A DNA stretch of 40,485 nt from Saprospiraceae bacterium (GTDB lineage Bacteria > Bacteroidota > Bacteroidia > Chitinophagales > Saprospiraceae): contig JAHDHH010000040.1 in the NCBI GenBank assembly GCA_020631405.1, positions 1 through 40,485 on the forward strand, in the 5' to 3' direction. Under the pieces are notes generated by a model, which worked only from the letters and a program-made list of their open reading frames with translations, had not been told where the DNA came from and made no database searches. The translations under genes and the position numbers were made by a program. Below are positions 16,991 through 25,648 of this stretch, piece by piece; within the stretch, counting starts at the first letter, position 1, and each line of letters opens with the position of its first letter.

Positions 16991-17020
16991 AAAAAGCATC
17001 TCAACGGAGGTGCTTTTTGT
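16991..17020. terminator. Bidirectional terminator between vWA and lipocalin genes
   Basis: AAAAAGCATCTC pairs with GAGGTGCTTTTT (one G-U) around the loop AACG. With A-runs on one side and T-runs on the other it can serve both convergent genes, which end at 16948 and 17023. Confidence 0.85.
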
Positions 17021-17022
17021 CA

Positions 17023-17448
17023 TTACTCTACCTTGTTTAGCATGAAGGATCGAGGCTGACCTGCTATTGTATCAGGAAGTGTCAAGGTACTTTCGCTTAG
17101 GCCAAAATTGGCTGACCAAGTTGACTCATCTGAGAAAGTTAAGGTGATGTCTCCAAACTCATATAACCAAGTTCCTGAATTTGGCTCTGGGGTAAATGAC
17201 CCATCTCTATAAAATGTTTCGAATGTGTCATCTTCATTGAATGTCACACCATTGCAAAATTTATTTTCAAACATAATCAAGATCGGGTCGTCATGGATGT
17301 TGACCACCGCTCCAGTAGTTTCATTAGTCATCTCGAAGACTTCCCATGTTCCAATAAGGCTTTGTCTTAGGCTCCCTTCCACCAAGGCAGTACAAGATGA
17401 TAAGACTATTACAAGCGTCAATGAAAGTGTATAGATAAGTGATTTCAT
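17023..17448 (-). CDS. Lipocalin-like lipoprotein
   Basis: The 141-residue protein has a lipoprotein signal, MKSLIYTLSLTLVIVLSSCT. Next comes LIGTWEVFEMTNETTG, the characteristic first strand (GTW) of lipocalin-like domains in Bacteroidota, and later GTWLYEFGDITLTFSD and a closing strand. This architecture usually forms a small eight-stranded barrel. The ligand is unknown. Confidence 0.75.
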   Translation of the reverse strand: MKSLIYTLSLTLVIVLSSCTALVEGSLRQSLIGTWEVFEMTNETTGAVVNIHDDPILIMFENKFCNGVTFNEDDTFETFYRDGSFTPEPNSGTWLYEFGDITLTFSDESTWSANFGLSESTLTLPDTIAGQPRSFMLNKVE

Positions 17449-17572
17449 ACTATTTGGTTTGTGTCAATCTTACAGTGAAGGTAATTAAATATTCACGATT
17501 TTTATTTGACAAAGTGATGATCTATCGCCTTGCTATGGCTGAAATCCTATGGCAAATTCTTATGTTTGGGAG

Positions 17573-18184
17573 ATGATACAGACAATCATATTTGACCTTG
17601 GCGGAGTCCTTATTGACTGGGATCCTAGATACCTGTATAGGACTATTTTTGATACTGAGCCAGAGATAGAGGATTTCTTAGCCAACGTGGCCACCATGGA
17701 TTGGAATGAGCAACAAGATGGTGGTAGGTCTATGGCTGAAGGTACAGCTATATTAGTCTCTAAATTTCCAAACTATCAAGCACAAATTGAGGCTTTTTAC
17801 AGCAGGTGGACTGAGATGCTTGGCGGAGCTATTGAAGGCACTGTGGACATTTTGAAAGAGTTGAAGGCTAATGATAACTATCGATTATTAGCATTGACTA
17901 ACTGGTCAGCAGAGACATTTCCATTTGCTCAAGAAAGGTATGAGTTTTTGACTTGGTTCGAGGGTATCCTAGTCTCTGGAGAAGAAAAGGTCAAAAAACC
18001 AGACCCTAAGATCTATAAACTCATGCTAGAGAAGTATGAGGTTGACCCTACAACAGCTATATTCATAGATGACAACCTACGCAATGTCAAAGCGGCTGAG
18101 GCTTGCGGGATTCAGAGCATACATTTTGTATCGCCAGATCAACTGAAGACAGAACTAGAACATAGAGGGATTATTTCCCATTAG
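17573..18184 (+). CDS. HAD-superfamily phosphatase (YihX-like)
   Basis: The protein has 203 residues from the ATG at 17573 (MIQTIIFDLGGVLIDWDP). Motif I is DLGGV, where Gly replaces the second Asp, as in YihX and related HAD-IA enzymes. Motif II is ALTNWS. Motif III is K in KVKKPDPKIY, and motif IV is IFIDDNLRNV with the acidic pair. It probably removes phosphate from a small metabolite such as a sugar phosphate. The frame extends to an ATG at 17549, but family proteins start at the hydrophobic strand before DLGG. Its last 14 bases overlap the convergent S41 gene. Confidence 0.88.
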   Translation: MIQTIIFDLGGVLIDWDPRYLYRTIFDTEPEIEDFLANVATMDWNEQQDGGRSMAEGTAILVSKFPNYQAQIEAFYSRWTEMLGGAIEGTVDILKELKANDNYRLLALTNWSAETFPFAQERYEFLTWFEGILVSGEEKVKKPDPKIYKLMLEKYEVDPTTAIFIDDNLRNVKAAEACGIQSIHFVSPDQLKTELEHRGIISH

Positions 18185-19661
18185 CTGCAGCATTTACTTG
18201 CTTTTTTACCTTCCTAATTACCATTTTCGTAAAGTTCAATTGGGAATCAAACTCATTAAGTTCGTCTATTACTGAGGGAGTAAAAGGAATATTTGGAGTA
18301 ATCCCATGATGCGGGTTATCAATGTCAAAACAAGTGGTGAAATCCTTAACTGTTGAGACACTAAATATGATATTCGTATTGAATAACTCCTGCCTCAGAG
18401 AGTTAGCATAAAATATATTTGTGCCTCCTGTCTCTTCGCCTATTATAGTCCCTAGTTGGTAACACTTAAACGTCGCAGCGAAACAAGCAGAAGCGGAATA
18501 TGATTTTCTATCAGTAAGTAAGTAGAGATAGCCATCGTATTCATTTGTCTTTTCTTCAGGCATTTCATTATAAAATGCTTCCTCTCTGATAACAGAGTTT
18601 GTTGGCTCAGTCACGATACTTCTGAGGTCAATGCTATGCTGGTATTGATGAGCATTGAGTGATACTACACCATAGCGTTTATAAAGGTCTTGAAGTTCAT
18701 TTTTATAGATTTGGCTAACTTTTGTTTCAGAATATGCAAGAGTCTTGAAATGGGTGTCAGAGATGTAATGAAAAAGCAATGAAGATATTTTTGGCCAGCC
18801 ACCTAGGTTCTCTCTGACATCAAGCACTAAGTGGTCTATGTTTTCTTTTTCTATTTCTTTAAATACATTGATCAGAAATATCTTGTATTTCTCAATGTCC
18901 CTTGCCTTAAACCTATAAATAGCCAAGTATCCTACACCGTCACCTAGTTTTTCAAAGTGATACGGTTTGCCTTTTGCCATCAGTTCTTCCTTCTTGTCTC
19001 TTGTAGTTTTTTTATAAATTTTAGCTTCTTTTTCTGGCATTACTACAACAGTGTGGTCAAAAGTTGAAGCTTTTTTGCACTTAAAGGTCAAATCATTGAT
19101 ACCTCCAAACAGCAAATAGAGGAAGTATTCCATACCATCTTGTATTTGAATATTTCTAAACGGGAGTCTTTCATAAGAAATGTATTGATTTAATTCGGCA
19201 ATTAAATCATTGATTTCTATCCCGTTTATTTCCAATACTTGACATCCCTTAAGTGCTTGATTTTCTTCATTAAATGATTTTATCACATAGAGTTCATTAT
19301 CATTGGTTAAATGAAACTCTAAGGGTAGGATACCGTTAGTTTTCGATAATGATTCTATCCAATTGGCGGGCATTACGGCTCTAGTGTGTCCATCATTAAT
19401 CAATGCAGCTAGTTTACACAGTTGTTTATAGAATTCAAGATTAGTAGTTCCGTGTTCTATGATCTTTGCAGTTTCAGTATATAATGAATCAAATTCTTCT
19501 TGACTGTGGTATTGGTAGGGTTCTGGATGCACATCAATGATCTCCATAAACATGTCGAGATCTTTTTGGTATTTCTTTGCGGGTTGACTGTCATTAAGTT
19601 GAGCAGACATCCCATAGTTAAGTAACAAAGCGAAAATGTGGAGGAGTATTAATCTTAGCAT
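18171..19661 (-). CDS. Exported S41-family peptidase
   Basis: The 496-residue protein has a signal peptide (MLRLILLHIFALLLNYGMSAQ). Its C-terminal half has the S41/tail-specific-protease core: LVLDVRENLGGWPKISSLLF, then the nucleophile Ser in RKSYSASACFAATF, then GTIIGEETGGTN. The N-terminal half is a helical cap followed by a degenerate PDZ-like segment (LPLEFHLTNDNELYVIKSF...LKGCQVLEINGIEI). It is expected to act in the periplasm or on the outer side of the envelope; the substrate is unknown. Transcription converges on the HAD gene. Confidence 0.85.
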   Translation of the reverse strand: MLRLILLHIFALLLNYGMSAQLNDSQPAKKYQKDLDMFMEIIDVHPEPYQYHSQEEFDSLYTETAKIIEHGTTNLEFYKQLCKLAALINDGHTRAVMPANWIESLSKTNGILPLEFHLTNDNELYVIKSFNEENQALKGCQVLEINGIEINDLIAELNQYISYERLPFRNIQIQDGMEYFLYLLFGGINDLTFKCKKASTFDHTVVVMPEKEAKIYKKTTRDKKEELMAKGKPYHFEKLGDGVGYLAIYRFKARDIEKYKIFLINVFKEIEKENIDHLVLDVRENLGGWPKISSLLFHYISDTHFKTLAYSETKVSQIYKNELQDLYKRYGVVSLNAHQYQHSIDLRSIVTEPTNSVIREEAFYNEMPEEKTNEYDGYLYLLTDRKSYSASACFAATFKCYQLGTIIGEETGGTNIFYANSLRQELFNTNIIFSVSTVKDFTTCFDIDNPHHGITPNIPFTPSVIDELNEFDSQLNFTKMVIRKVKKQVNAAANGK

Positions 19662-19704
19662 GATATTGAAAGTTGTTATGCTAAAGATAAATAATTTAGG
19701 TTAA

Positions 19705-20913
19705 CTATTGCAGTTTTCCTGCCACAAACCCGGTAGTCCATGCGCCTTGAAAGTTGTATCCGCCAGTGATTGCATCAATGTCCATGACTTCCCCAGCAAA
19801 GTAGAGGTGTTTGAGTACTTTACTCTCCATAGTTTTCATATTGATACTTCCAAGACTTACCCCACCAGCAGTGACAAATTCTTCTTTGAACGTAGTCTTT
19901 CCCTTGACTTGGTAGACATCATTGGTAAGGATGCTCACAAGCCTATTCATGCCATGCTTGCCAAAGTCTTCCCACTTTTTGTCTGGAGAGGTATCGCACT
20001 TGCCTAAGAAGTAGAGCCAAAGCCTTGATGGTAGCATGGCAGGTCGATAGTTGGCCATGAGTTTTTTTGGATGCTCACGTTGTATAGTTTTGAGTTCATC
20101 TCTTACTACCTCGTGATTCTTTTCATTGACCCAATTGACTTGGACATTGAAGCTGTAGTGCTTGTCGGCTAGGAGTCTAGCTCCAAATGCTGAGAGCTTG
20201 AGAATAGAAGGGCCACTCATGCCCCAATGAGTGATGAGTAGGGGACCGTCAGAGACAAGTTTGTGCCCTTGGATGCTAGTCATGGTTTGTTCTACAACGA
20301 TACCCATAAGTTCTGTAATAGACTCTTTAGGCATATTAAAGGTAAATAGAGACGGCACAGGAGTCACTATCTCATGTCCTAGTGCTTGTAGCCACTCAAG
20401 TCCACTCATCTTAGGCGAACCTCCAGTGGCTACTATGACCTTGTCAAAAACTTGGTCACCTTGCTTATGAGAGAGGATGATCGCTTCACCATCTTGCTTA
20501 ATCGCTGTGATCCCATTGTTGATTTCTATGCTGATCCCCAGCCGTCGAGCTTCGTTTAAGAAGCAATCTATAATGGATTGCGAATCTTGTGATACAGGGA
20601 ATACACAGTTGTCCTCCTGTGTCATTAAGGGTACACCCCTTGACTCAAACCACTCCATTGTGTGGCTTGTATTGAAGAGTTTGAAGAGCTTTTTGAGATG
20701 CTTCCCACCTCTTGGATAGGCCTTGGAGAGTTCGCTTATCGACCTTGTGCCATTGGTCACATTGCACCTGCCTCCACCAGATATTTTGACTTTGGCAAGG
20801 ACTTTTTTAGACTTTTCAAAGATGGTGACTTGGGCATCTGGGTGGTGCTCCTTGACGGATAATGCTGAAAAAAATCCAGCTGCTCCACCTCCAATGATTG
20901 CTACTCTTTGCAT
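19705..20913 (-). CDS. BaiN/HI0933-family FAD-dependent oxidoreductase
   Basis: The 402-residue protein opens with the FAD-binding Rossmann motif IIGGGAAGFFSA, then the family signature KVLAKVKISGGGRCNVTNG, and closes with AGEVMDIDAITGGYNFQGAW. This matches the HI0933 (BaiN, RdsA-like) flavoproteins, cytoplasmic enzymes usually annotated as NAD(P)/FAD-dependent oxidoreductases. The physiological substrate is not known from sequence; bile-acid chemistry, known for the clostridial BaiN, is not implied here. It is transcribed away from the bestrophin gene. Confidence 0.92.
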   Translation of the reverse strand: MQRVAIIGGGAAGFFSALSVKEHHPDAQVTIFEKSKKVLAKVKISGGGRCNVTNGTRSISELSKAYPRGGKHLKKLFKLFNTSHTMEWFESRGVPLMTQEDNCVFPVSQDSQSIIDCFLNEARRLGISIEINNGITAIKQDGEAIILSHKQGDQVFDKVIVATGGSPKMSGLEWLQALGHEIVTPVPSLFTFNMPKESITELMGIVVEQTMTSIQGHKLVSDGPLLITHWGMSGPSILKLSAFGARLLADKHYSFNVQVNWVNEKNHEVVRDELKTIQREHPKKLMANYRPAMLPSRLWLYFLGKCDTSPDKKWEDFGKHGMNRLVSILTNDVYQVKGKTTFKEEFVTAGGVSLGSINMKTMESKVLKHLYFAGEVMDIDAITGGYNFQGAWTTGFVAGKLQ

Positions 20914-21022
20914 ACAGCAAAAGTAGTGATTTTAACGAATTCACAACTGTAATAAAACTCTCGAAACCATTGCATGCACTTGATGCAAAATACAGTATAT
21001 TACGTACCTTAATCAAGACAAT

Positions 21023-22057
21023 ATGTTTGTACAAAAAAATATGACATTCAAGGGACTGATGACTTTTACTGGAGGTCATTTAGTCTGGCTTACAGCTTAT
21101 ATGGCTGGCATTGTGATCATCTATGAGCTCACACATTGGAGGTGGATGTCAGTGCCATGGTTACCTATATCGGTCATAGGTACAGCAGTAGCTTTTTACA
21201 TTGGCTTTAAGAATAACCAGGCCTATGATAGACTTTGGGAGGCAAGAAAGATTTGGGGTGCCATTGTCAATAGTAGTAGGGCCTGGGGAGCAGCAGTGAG
21301 GGCATTCGTAGTTGGACACAATGGAGTTCAGATCCCAGATAAAGAATTAACAGTTATCCAACAAAGACTTATCTATCGACATATTGGTTGGCTATACTCG
21401 CTGAGAAGTCAGTTGTTGATTCCTACTCCTTGGGAGCATATAAGTCAGGGTCGACATATGGAAAAAGCAACCAAGAAGCGAATGGAACAATTTGGTATTG
21501 GGTTGCTAGATGATGATTACACAGAAAAGGAGCTTAAGAAGTTCCTCCCAGTTGATGAATATGAGCGACTTATCAACTATAAGAATACTGCTACTCAGAT
21601 TATTAATGAGCAAGCGCAAGACCTGAAAGATTTGCACCAAATGGATGCCATCGAAGATTTTAGACATATGGAATTACAGCAGCTACTCTATCACTTCTAC
21701 GAGCACCAAGGCAAGGCCGAACGGATTAAAAAGTTTCCCTTGCCTAGACAGTATGGTGGGATGAGCAGGGTCTTTGTGGGTATTTTTATAGCATTGATTC
21801 CATTTGGTATGATCTCAACATTTCACGACCTTGGTGAGTTTGGTATTGTCATGGCAGTACCTATTTCAGTACTCGTAGGGTGGGTATATCTCGTGATGGA
21901 ATTGATAGGTGACTACTCTGAAAATCCCTTCGAAGGAATGGGCAATGACATCCCGATGCTATCATTGTGCAGAATCATAGAAATTGATCTCAGAGAAATG
22001 CTAGGAGAAACTGACTTACCACCGAACATTGAAGCAAAAAATGGTGTTTTAATGTAA
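21023..22057 (+). CDS. Bestrophin-family (UPF0187) membrane channel
   Basis: The 344-residue protein matches bacterial bestrophins: a first helix (HLVWLTAYMAGIVIIYEL), then VIGTAVAFYIGFKNNQAYDRLWEARKIWGAIVNSSRAWG, the most conserved stretch of the family, and two C-terminal helices followed by YSENPFEGMGNDIPM. Bacterial members form pentameric ion channels in the inner membrane, often conducting cations, unlike the animal chloride channels. The pirin gene follows 28 bp after the stop; a small inverted repeat (TAACTT/AAGTTA, 22055-22072) covers the stop codon. Confidence 0.92.
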   Translation: MFVQKNMTFKGLMTFTGGHLVWLTAYMAGIVIIYELTHWRWMSVPWLPISVIGTAVAFYIGFKNNQAYDRLWEARKIWGAIVNSSRAWGAAVRAFVVGHNGVQIPDKELTVIQQRLIYRHIGWLYSLRSQLLIPTPWEHISQGRHMEKATKKRMEQFGIGLLDDDYTEKELKKFLPVDEYERLINYKNTATQIINEQAQDLKDLHQMDAIEDFRHMELQQLLYHFYEHQGKAERIKKFPLPRQYGGMSRVFVGIFIALIPFGMISTFHDLGEFGIVMAVPISVLVGWVYLVMELIGDYSENPFEGMGNDIPMLSLCRIIEIDLREMLGETDLPPNIEAKNGVLM

Positions 22058-22085
22058 CTTTACCTCAAGTTACTATTTAGCTATT

Positions 22086-22961
22086 ATGGATAGAAAATCA
22101 TTTATCAAACAGACGATCTTAGGAGCAGCAGGATTAACCACAGTAGGAAAGGTGAGTGCTAGTACTCAAAAATCTGAATCTACTTTTGACAAATTGATGG
22201 ACCAGGTTGGCTTCAACCACCTGCCTAATAAAGAGCATAAAACCATGAAAACAGTCCTTCACAAAGCCAGTACTCGAGGCCATGCTAACCATGGTTGGCT
22301 AGACAGTCATCATTCATTTAGTTTTGCGAATTACAGGAATCCCGAAAGGATGAACTTTGGGGTGCTCAGAGTACTCAATGATGATGTCGTGGATGGTGGC
22401 AAAGGCTTTAATACCCATCCACATGACAATATGGAGATTATATCCATTCCTCTTGAGGGTGATCTTGAGCATAAGGATAGCATGGGGAATACCACAGTAA
22501 TCAAGCAAGGTGATGTACAGGTCATGAGTGCTGGTACAGGTATCTACCACAGCGAGTACAATAAGAACCTGGACAAACAAGTCAAATTTTTGCAAATTTG
22601 GATGTTTCCAAATGCCAAGAATGTCACTCCAAGGTACGATCAGATTACCTTGTCAGAAGACCAATTGACTAACAGGTTTTACCAAATACTTTCTCCTTCA
22701 CAAGATGATGAAGGTGTGTGGGTGCACCAGAATGCTTGGTTCAGTTTGGCTAAGCTAGAGAGCAATTATACTGACACTTACAATGTAAAACAAGCAAGCA
22801 ATGGTGTCTACGCCTTTGTCATAGAAGGTAAGGTGTCTATCGAAGGGCAAGCCCTTGGACCAAGAGATGGTTTTGGAGTGTGGGATACTTCTTCAATTGA
22901 GATCTGTGCAGAGTCAGATGCCAAACTGTTGTTAATGGACGTCCCAATGTCCTTAGGTTAA
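22086..22961 (+). CDS. Pirin-family cupin protein with an export-signal-like N-terminus
   Basis: The 291-residue protein has a bicupin pirin fold from residue 54 on (MKTVLHKASTRGHANHGWL is where most pirins begin). The metal ligands are His111, His113, His155 and Glu157 (THPHDN and YHSEY). Bacterial pirins often act as quercetin dioxygenases or as regulators of metabolism. Ahead of it are 53 extra residues starting DRKSFIKQTILGAAGLTTVGK, which look like a Tat-type signal with the twin Arg relaxed to RK. The extension seems real, because it is in frame and 28 bp from bestrophin. If it works, the protein is periplasmic. Confidence 0.88.
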   Translation: MDRKSFIKQTILGAAGLTTVGKVSASTQKSESTFDKLMDQVGFNHLPNKEHKTMKTVLHKASTRGHANHGWLDSHHSFSFANYRNPERMNFGVLRVLNDDVVDGGKGFNTHPHDNMEIISIPLEGDLEHKDSMGNTTVIKQGDVQVMSAGTGIYHSEYNKNLDKQVKFLQIWMFPNAKNVTPRYDQITLSEDQLTNRFYQILSPSQDDEGVWVHQNAWFSLAKLESNYTDTYNVKQASNGVYAFVIEGKVSIEGQALGPRDGFGVWDTSSIEICAESDAKLLLMDVPMSLG

Positions 22962-22998
22962 TTGGATCTAGAACCGTTAAATTTTAACATTTGAGAAC

Positions 22999-23067
22999 TT
23001 GTGTATTGGAAACTAAATACACAAATGCTTCGTTTGCCACATGAAGTCGCAAGGCTTTAGACGAAGC
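22999..23067. ncRNA. Two consecutive hairpins between the pirin and DUF937 genes
   Basis: TTGTGTATT (22999-23007) pairs perfectly with AATACACAA (23016-23024). Three bases later GCTTCGT (23027-23033) pairs with ACGAAGC (23061-23067). The first could be the terminator of the pirin gene, although it lacks a T-run. Together they could also be a structured leader of the DUF937 gene. No known RNA family was recognised. Confidence 0.3.
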
Positions 23068-23132
23068 GAGATATCCCTATCCGGTAAGATTTATAGTATT
23101 TTTTTCACAAATCCGAAGTGTGCTTGACATTG

Positions 23133-23150
23133 TAATCTATACTTAGATTA
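23133..23150. promoter_or_regulatory. Inverted repeat upstream of the DUF937 gene
   Basis: TAATCT (23133-23138) and AGATTA (23145-23150) form an inverted repeat with a six-base spacer, 40 bp before the start codon. This spacing suits a dimeric regulator. TTGACA lies directly upstream (23124-23129). Confidence 0.3.
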
Positions 23151-23190
23151 TGAATGCTAGCATTGCTTCATCATTTAAAAATCAATAGAA

Positions 23191-24342
23191 ATGGCAATCA
23201 ATTTATTAAATCTTGTAAAAGATCAGTTATCAGGTGCTGTGCTATCAAAGGCTGCATCATTAATTGGAATGGGAGAAGGAAAAGCTGGTTCAGCGATTAC
23301 TTCAATGCTTCCAATGTTACTTGGAGGTATTGGCAAAAAAGCTTCAACTACAGAAGGAGCAAGTTCATTATTATCCATGATTAAGGACAATGACCTAGGA
23401 GAAGGCACCTTAAATAATTTAGGATCTTCTCTTTCTGGATCAGGAGCTCAGGATTTCTTGAGTAAAGGTGGCGATATGGCTGCTCAATTATTTGGCAATG
23501 ACCATGGGTCAATGTTATCAAAAATAGGATCTTTAACAGGTGCTAGTAAAGAAGGATCAAGTAAGTTAATGGGCTTAGTTGCACCAGTAGCCTTAGGTGC
23601 TTTAGGAAAGGTAGTCAAGTCTGACGGCCTAGATGCAGCAGGACTTAAGAGTTACCTAGGTAGCCAGACGGCAAGTTTTGCATCTAATGTAACAGGTGGA
23701 GCAACAGCTTCTACAGATACTTCTGGCGGAGCATCTAGCTCTGGCGGAGGAGGTGGAGGAATGCTTAAATGGTTACTTCCATTGTTGTTAGTATTAGGGG
23801 CACTTTACTGGTTTATGGGTAGAGGAGGATCAGCTGATAAGATGGAAGGTAACACCACAGAGCAAATGGACAAAAAAGCTGCTCCAGCGACTAATGTTAA
23901 GACAGGTGGACATACTCATGCAGATGGTACTTATCATGAAGGAAGTCATGACCATGGTACTACTACTACTCAAACTACCAATGGGATGGTTAACAAAGCT
24001 GAGAATGCTGCAAATAAAGCAGCAGGAGCTGTAGAAGCAGGTGCAACTAAGGTTGGCGATGCAGCTAAGGATGCTGGTCAAGCTGTAACTGGTGCAGTAG
24101 AAGGTGTAGCTAAGCTTATGGTTGATGATACTGGGAATCTAGTGACATCAGATGGTAAGATTATAGCGAAGGCTGGTGAGTTTACTGAGAAAGATGGAGC
24201 TTACTTTGATAAAGATGGTAAGCCTCTTGGAAACTTTATCAAGAAAGTTGGTAAGGCTATTGAGGGTGGAGCTAAGAAAATTGGTGGTGCTCTAAAGAAG
24301 GGTGCTAACAAAGTAGGTGATGCAGTAAAGAAGGATAACTAG
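23191..24342 (+). CDS. DUF937 protein with membrane segment and His-rich, Ala/Lys-rich tail
   Basis: The protein has 383 residues. Residues 1-170 match DUF937 (YidB-like): LLNLVKDQLSGAVLSKAASL, repeated LPMLLGGIG and L..LGSSLSG helices. A Gly/Ser linker leads to one transmembrane helix at about 193-210 (WLLPLLLVLGALYWFM). Beyond the membrane comes a His-rich patch (HTHADGTYHEGSHDHG), an Ala-rich amphipathic helix with GAVEAGATKVGDAAKDAG repeats as in LEA/apolipoprotein-like proteins, and a basic Gly/Lys tail (KKVGKAIEGGAKKIGG). The His patch could bind metal. Function is unknown; osmotic or envelope stress is a guess. A terminator follows. Confidence 0.75.
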   Translation: MAINLLNLVKDQLSGAVLSKAASLIGMGEGKAGSAITSMLPMLLGGIGKKASTTEGASSLLSMIKDNDLGEGTLNNLGSSLSGSGAQDFLSKGGDMAAQLFGNDHGSMLSKIGSLTGASKEGSSKLMGLVAPVALGALGKVVKSDGLDAAGLKSYLGSQTASFASNVTGGATASTDTSGGASSSGGGGGGMLKWLLPLLLVLGALYWFMGRGGSADKMEGNTTEQMDKKAAPATNVKTGGHTHADGTYHEGSHDHGTTTTQTTNGMVNKAENAANKAAGAVEAGATKVGDAAKDAGQAVTGAVEGVAKLMVDDTGNLVTSDGKIIAKAGEFTEKDGAYFDKDGKPLGNFIKKVGKAIEGGAKKIGGALKKGANKVGDAVKKDN

Positions 24343-24370
24343 TCTTAATAGATTAGTTCGACATATACTG

Positions 24371-24403
24371 AAGGCAGATTCATTCATTTGAGTCTGCCTT
24401 TTG
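24371..24403 (+). terminator. Rho-independent terminator after the DUF937 gene
   Basis: AAGGCAGATTCA pairs with TGAGTCTGCCTT (one G-U pair) around the loop TTCATT, followed by TTTTG. It lies 28 bases after the stop codon. Confidence 0.85.
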
Positions 24404-24619
24404 TAATGTTTACGGGGTTGTATTGACAAAGCATCTTCAAATGTATACGGTAAACAAAACGGAATGCATATCATGGAATATTTCCCACCTTTATATTGTT
24501 GCTATTGTTCTGTATTAATGTGATATAAACCTGTATAACTACACATCAAATAGCTTAACTTATAAATACAGTTATAACCCACCATTTGACAAATAACATA
24601 GGAGAGAAGTGACGCTTGC

Positions 24620-25462
24620 TTAAGCGTACTGAGTCTTATTGACTAGCTTGTGATACTTATCATTCAGCTCCACAAATTTGTTTTTAAAGTCCTGAACCTT
24701 GCCTTCCATTGCCACTATAGTCTCTGCTGCGTCGGCATTTGCTTTAGCTAATACTGCTTTTTCACTATCAAATGCCTCGATCGCCTTCCTAGCATTAGCT
24801 AGTTCATGGTTGGTGTCATAGTGCTTTTGTTCCCAGTATTTCAGGTCTTTGCTCAGTTTTCCATTTTGTGCCTTTAGCACTTTTAGGTTAGTCATGAATG
24901 ATCGACTCTCATTGAGTTCATGTTGGATTTTTGCAAGCTCATTTTGAAGTCTTTTAGACCTTTCATCAGCAGCCTTAGCTTGAGATTCTAAGTGTCTCAT
25001 TTCTCTATCAAATTTGTCCTTTCCAGACTTCCATTCTTTGAGTTCCTTGAGCTCTACCTTGTATCTTGCGTTGAGATTGTCGTACTGTTTGTTTAGCTTG
25101 TCTTGGTTAGACTTGGCAAACTGGAGGTCAGCAGAGAGAGACCTCTTACTAGCCGTTAGTTCAGTAATTTGCTGAGTGAGGTTAGTGGTCTCTGCTTGAT
25201 GCTTAGATTCAAGCGTTTCTGTCTCTACTTTCAATGTCTCAAACCTATCCTTCCAGAGTGTCACTTGTTTCTGAGTTTTGTTGACATCCTTCTTCGAACT
25301 ATTGAGGGCCTTTTGCACTTTTTGATGGTCTTGTTCTAATGCTTTATGGTCCTTGCCTAATTGTTGGGTTTGCTTTCCTTTTACAAAGTTTCCTATAAAA
25401 TAACCAATAAGAACTCCGAACAATCCGAGAAGTACTAAACTGAATGCTGATACTAGGTGCAT
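24620..25462 (-). CDS. Membrane-anchored coiled-coil protein
   Basis: The protein has 280 residues. An N-terminal transmembrane helix with small residues (LVLLGLFGVLIGYFIGNFV) is followed by about 250 residues of nearly unbroken heptad-type sequence (for example KALEQDHQKVQKALNSSKKD and LKYWEQKHYDTNHELANARK), rich in K, E, Q and L. This predicts a long parallel coiled coil projecting from the membrane. No enzymatic domain was seen. A scaffold or spacer role in cell-envelope organisation is plausible but unproven. It is divergent from fumC. Confidence 0.7.
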   Translation of the reverse strand: MHLVSAFSLVLLGLFGVLIGYFIGNFVKGKQTQQLGKDHKALEQDHQKVQKALNSSKKDVNKTQKQVTLWKDRFETLKVETETLESKHQAETTNLTQQITELTASKRSLSADLQFAKSNQDKLNKQYDNLNARYKVELKELKEWKSGKDKFDREMRHLESQAKAADERSKRLQNELAKIQHELNESRSFMTNLKVLKAQNGKLSKDLKYWEQKHYDTNHELANARKAIEAFDSEKAVLAKANADAAETIVAMEGKVQDFKNKFVELNDKYHKLVNKTQYA

Positions 25463-25613
25463 AGGTAAGATTTTATTCTATTGACGTGGTAGCCCAAATG
25501 GCGACACATAATTTTAAAGGTAATTTTAATATTTAACATATTTGCATACAGAGACATGAGTATCACTTATTAATTCGCTACAGAATTATACAGCATTAAA
25601 TCCTCCACTTAAC

Positions 25614-25621
25614 TACATTTG
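25614..25621 (+). promoter_or_regulatory. -7 box of fumC
   Basis: TACATTTG matches TAnnTTTG exactly. It overlaps an in-frame TTG at 25619, which therefore cannot be the start; translation begins at the ATG at 25649, giving a leader of about 20 bases. Confidence 0.5.
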
Positions 25622-25648
25622 CACCAACATAATCTTAACCACATCACC

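Noticed and set aside
25619..25648. TTG start giving ten extra residues on fumarase
   Set aside because: It overlaps the -7 promoter box, and [12 protein letters not shown] at 25649 is the normal start of the family.
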